Under the pieces are notes generated by a model, which worked only from the letters and a program-made list of their open reading frames with translations, was not told where the DNA came from and did not search any database. Made by a program: the position numbers and the translations under genes. This document shows positions 62,115 to 64,000 of a DNA stretch of 64,000 bases, in pieces (the first letter of the stretch is position 1; each line of letters opens with the position of its first letter). Location of the stretch: the NCBI RefSeq assembly GCF_008370045.1, contig NZ_VOBN01000017.1, forward strand, positions 62,001 to 126,000, given 5' to 3'. Source of the stretch: Pseudomonas sp. ANT_J12 (GTDB lineage: Bacteria > Pseudomonadota > Gammaproteobacteria > Pseudomonadales > Pseudomonadaceae).

Positions 62115-62639
62115 ATGAAACTCCAGACGCTGGACGGGATGTGCGCGCCACCCACCCATGGCCTCTATCCCTTTGCAGAATTACCCATCCGCCTTGGATT
62201 TCCGTCCCAGGCTGATTTCGAACTCATCCTGGATGCCCACGGCTCGGCAGAGGCCGTCGCGGCACTCCGACAGTTCCCACGGATCAGCCGAATCTGCCGG
62301 GCTTCAGGGCATCTACTGCCCTATCGCTGTCGGCATACACGGCAACTGGCCCCCGGCATCCACGTCTACGACCCGCACTTGTGCGGGTTGCTGCGTCATT
62401 CCTGCGACCCCAACGTGTTTCTCGACATGAGCGAGCTGTGGTTATGGGCGCTGCAAGACATCAACCGTGGCGACCGGCTGACCATGGATTACGCCTCCAC
62501 CGAAGACAAACTCCTGCGCCAGTTCGCCTGTCAGTGCGGTTCGGCGGAGTGTCGCGGCTGGATCACCGGCTACGATGAACCGCCGAACGCCGACGGCCAG
62601 TTGTTTTTGCAACACTGGCGTCGGCGCAGCCTGTGCTGA
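62115..62639 (+). CDS. SET-domain protein (putative methyltransferase)
   Basis: This 174-residue protein contains the SET-domain signatures RHSCDPN (94-100; canonical NHSCxPN), DINRGDRLTMDY with the catalytic-type Tyr126, and a post-SET zinc motif CxCx4C (Cys139, Cys141, Cys146). SET proteins methylate lysines with SAM. The substrate in bacteria is not known for this group. The ATG at 62115 follows AAGGAT at 62105-62110. Confidence 0.85.
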   Translation: MKLQTLDGMCAPPTHGLYPFAELPIRLGFPSQADFELILDAHGSAEAVAALRQFPRISRICRASGHLLPYRCRHTRQLAPGIHVYDPHLCGLLRHSCDPNVFLDMSELWLWALQDINRGDRLTMDYASTEDKLLRQFACQCGSAECRGWITGYDEPPNADGQLFLQHWRRRSLC

Positions 62640-62645
62640 ACGGCG

Positions 62646-63290
62646 TTACACCGCCCCGACCGGACGCAGGCGATATTGCGGCGGCAGTTGCTCGAAACCG
62701 CTGATGGTCGCGTTCAGGCTTTTCCAGCGACCGTCCTTGATGCCGTAGATGCAACCGTGGATCGACAAGCTCTGCCCGCGATGCCAGGCGTTTTGCACAA
62801 TGCTGGTGTGACCAACGTTGGCCACTTGCTGGACCACGTTCAGCTCACAGAGACGGTCGACCCGTTCTTCCTCGGTGGGCAACTTGGCCAGTTCTTCGCG
62901 TTTCTCGTAATAAAGATCGCGAATCGAGCGCAGCCAGCCATCGATCAGGCCCAGTTGGCGGTCCTGCATCGACGCCCGCACGCCGCCACAACCATAGTGG
63001 CCGGTGACCAGGATGTGTTTGACCTTGAGCACATCCACCGCGTACTGAATCACCGACAGGCAATTGAGGTCGGTGTGCAGCACCACGTTGGCGACGTTAC
63101 GGTGCACAAACAGATCGCCGGGCAGCATGCCCACGATCTCGTTCGCGGGTACCCGTGCGTCGGAGCAACCGATCCACAGGTATTCCGGGGTCTGCTGGCG
63201 GGCCAGTTTGGCGAAGAAATCAGGATCTTCTTTGGTGATCGCGTCAGCCCAGCGCTCGTTGTTATCAATCAGATCTTGTAATTCGTTCAT
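62646..63290 (-). CDS. can: Beta-carbonic anhydrase
   Basis: The 214-residue zinc enzyme interconverts CO2 and bicarbonate in the cytoplasm. All four key residues match E. coli Can in position: Cys42 and Asp44 (IGCSDARVP), His98 and Cys101 (GHYGCGG). ATG 63290 gives this register; an in-frame earlier start would add five residues. It is convergent with the SET-domain gene. Confidence 0.95.
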   Translation of the reverse strand: MNELQDLIDNNERWADAITKEDPDFFAKLARQQTPEYLWIGCSDARVPANEIVGMLPGDLFVHRNVANVVLHTDLNCLSVIQYAVDVLKVKHILVTGHYGCGGVRASMQDRQLGLIDGWLRSIRDLYYEKREELAKLPTEEERVDRLCELNVVQQVANVGHTSIVQNAWHRGQSLSIHGCIYGIKDGRWKSLNATISGFEQLPPQYRLRPVGAV

Positions 63291-63442
63291 GCAAGGAAGC
63301 CTCAAGAATGATGCGCAGCTTTGACAGACGACCGCCCGTCTGGGTCACGCGCGTGATGTAGATAGCCGGTATTCCAGGTCGGCGGAATTCTCAGGAGTAC
63401 AGTGGGTCCACCCTAGTAAGGCCCACAGTATGAGGAATTGCC

Positions 63443-63847
63443 ATGACTGAATCACGACGTCCGTACGATGCGGTGCAACCGGAGCCCATCGACGACAACG
63501 AAGACCGCATGGGTTCGATGCATGAGCTGGATTTCGACGAGGAAGAACCGAGCGCCAAAATCGGCGACGAGTTACCGGAAAATGAACGCGAACGCCTGAT
63601 GCCCAGGGAACGTGTGCGCGAAGCCGGCATGACCGGGGCCTCGACCGATGACCATGAGTCCACCGACGATGACATGAGCCCCGAGACGTTGATTCTTGAA
63701 GATGGCGCGCGGGATGCCGGTGAGGCGGGTGAAGTCGATCCGGCTGATTGGGATTTGAGCAATGTCGATGAGGACGACATTGGCGGAGGGAATGGATTGG
63801 ATGAGGCGGAGATGGCGCGGCGGGATCCGTTGGACGGGAATCGTTGA
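63443..63847 (+). CDS. Acidic, probably disordered small protein
   Basis: The 134-residue protein has very high Asp/Glu content and few hydrophobic residues, with blocks LDFDEEEPSAKIGDE and DEDDIGGGNGLDEAE. It is predicted to be largely unstructured. Such acidic proteins are found across fluorescent pseudomonads with no known role. It starts 153 bases from the divergent can gene. Confidence 0.7.
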   Translation: MTESRRPYDAVQPEPIDDNEDRMGSMHELDFDEEEPSAKIGDELPENERERLMPRERVREAGMTGASTDDHESTDDDMSPETLILEDGARDAGEAGEVDPADWDLSNVDEDDIGGGNGLDEAEMARRDPLDGNR

Positions 63848-63865
63848 TTTCTGGCGCCTGACAGT

Positions 63866-63996
63866 ACGCCTTCGCGGGCAAGCCTCGCTCCTACAGGTTT
63901 GGCGGCGTTTTTGTGATGGCCATCCCACTGTAGGAGCAAAGCTTGCTCGCGATAGCGCCTTCAAGATCGCCATCGCGAGCAAGCTTTGCTCCTACA
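63866..63996. repeat. REP elements, family A: one single arm and one pair
   Basis: A single arm GCCTTCGCGGGCAAGCCTCG (63868 onward) is followed by a complete pair (63929-63996) with arms TGTAGGAGCAAAGCTTGCTC and its inverse. Confidence 0.85.
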
Positions 63997-64000
63997 GCGA

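Noticed and set aside
60618..62159. 513-codon minus-strand frame opposite the exported protein gene
   Set aside because: It spans a terminator, hairpins and a gene with a signal peptide on the other strand; no domain is seen.
63866..63996. Closely spaced repeats that might suggest a CRISPR array
   Set aside because: They are inverted REP arms with unequal spacing, and there are no cas genes.

Overview
The window is chromosomal DNA from a Pseudomonas, most likely of the P. fluorescens group. The evidence is the gene order, the GC-rich codon use, the characteristic REP palindromes (TGTAGGAGCGAGGCTTGCCC type) and close matches to known Pseudomonas proteins. From about 4.4 to 39.2 kb the order follows, from memory, the P. 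aeruginosa segment running from mqoB to the tRNA-Met after ychF: mqo, PA4642-like gene, wbuC-like cupin, hpt, upp, uraA, hemH, TIGR01777 epimerase, light-response block, pagL, murI, moeB, prmC, prfA, hemA, TPR lipoprotein, lolB, ispE, tRNA-Gln, prs, rplY, pth, ychF, tRNA-Met. After the tRNA-Met the content is more accessory: transporters, regulators, two chemoreceptor-type proteins, two toxin-antitoxin-like pairs, a gntP-family remnant, a Tat-exported phosphoesterase, a SET-domain protein and a beta-carbonic anhydrase.

The most coherent functional unit is a light/photo-oxidative-stress block at 12.4-22.3 kb. A tightly overlapping nine-gene operon (13904-22276) encodes a DUF523/DUF1722 protein, a LitR-like MerR regulator without the B12-binding motif, DNA photolyase, an NTF2-like protein, an SDR, an FAD-dependent oxidoreductase, DUF1365, a Cfa-like methyltransferase and a DUF2878 membrane protein. 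Two perfect copies of the motif T(G/A)TACA-N12-TGTACA precede it. A third, near-perfect copy precedes the neighbouring FAD oxidoreductase/Trp-rich protein pair. This suggests one self-contained regulon joining DNA repair with membrane-lipid modification.

The housekeeping block covers peptidoglycan precursors (murI, later ddl), tetrapyrroles (hemA, hemH), translation termination and ribosome factors (prfA, prmC, pth, rplY, ychF), nucleotide salvage (hpt, upp, uraA, prs), isoprenoids (ispE) and outer-membrane biogenesis (lolB). A promoter-like sequence lies inside an AT-rich 3' end of ispE, upstream of tRNA-Gln and prs.

A small low-GC accessory insert (about 49.7-51.8 kb) carries a DUF4411 PIN-like protein and an Xre-ImmA/IrrE protease in one operon. 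It ends exactly where a GntP-family permease resumes without its first ~150 residues. A HepT/MntA pair lies at 58.0-58.7 kb. Many intergenic regions hold REP/BIME-like palindromes of at least three families. I saw no CRISPR array, rRNA, intact insertion sequence or prophage.
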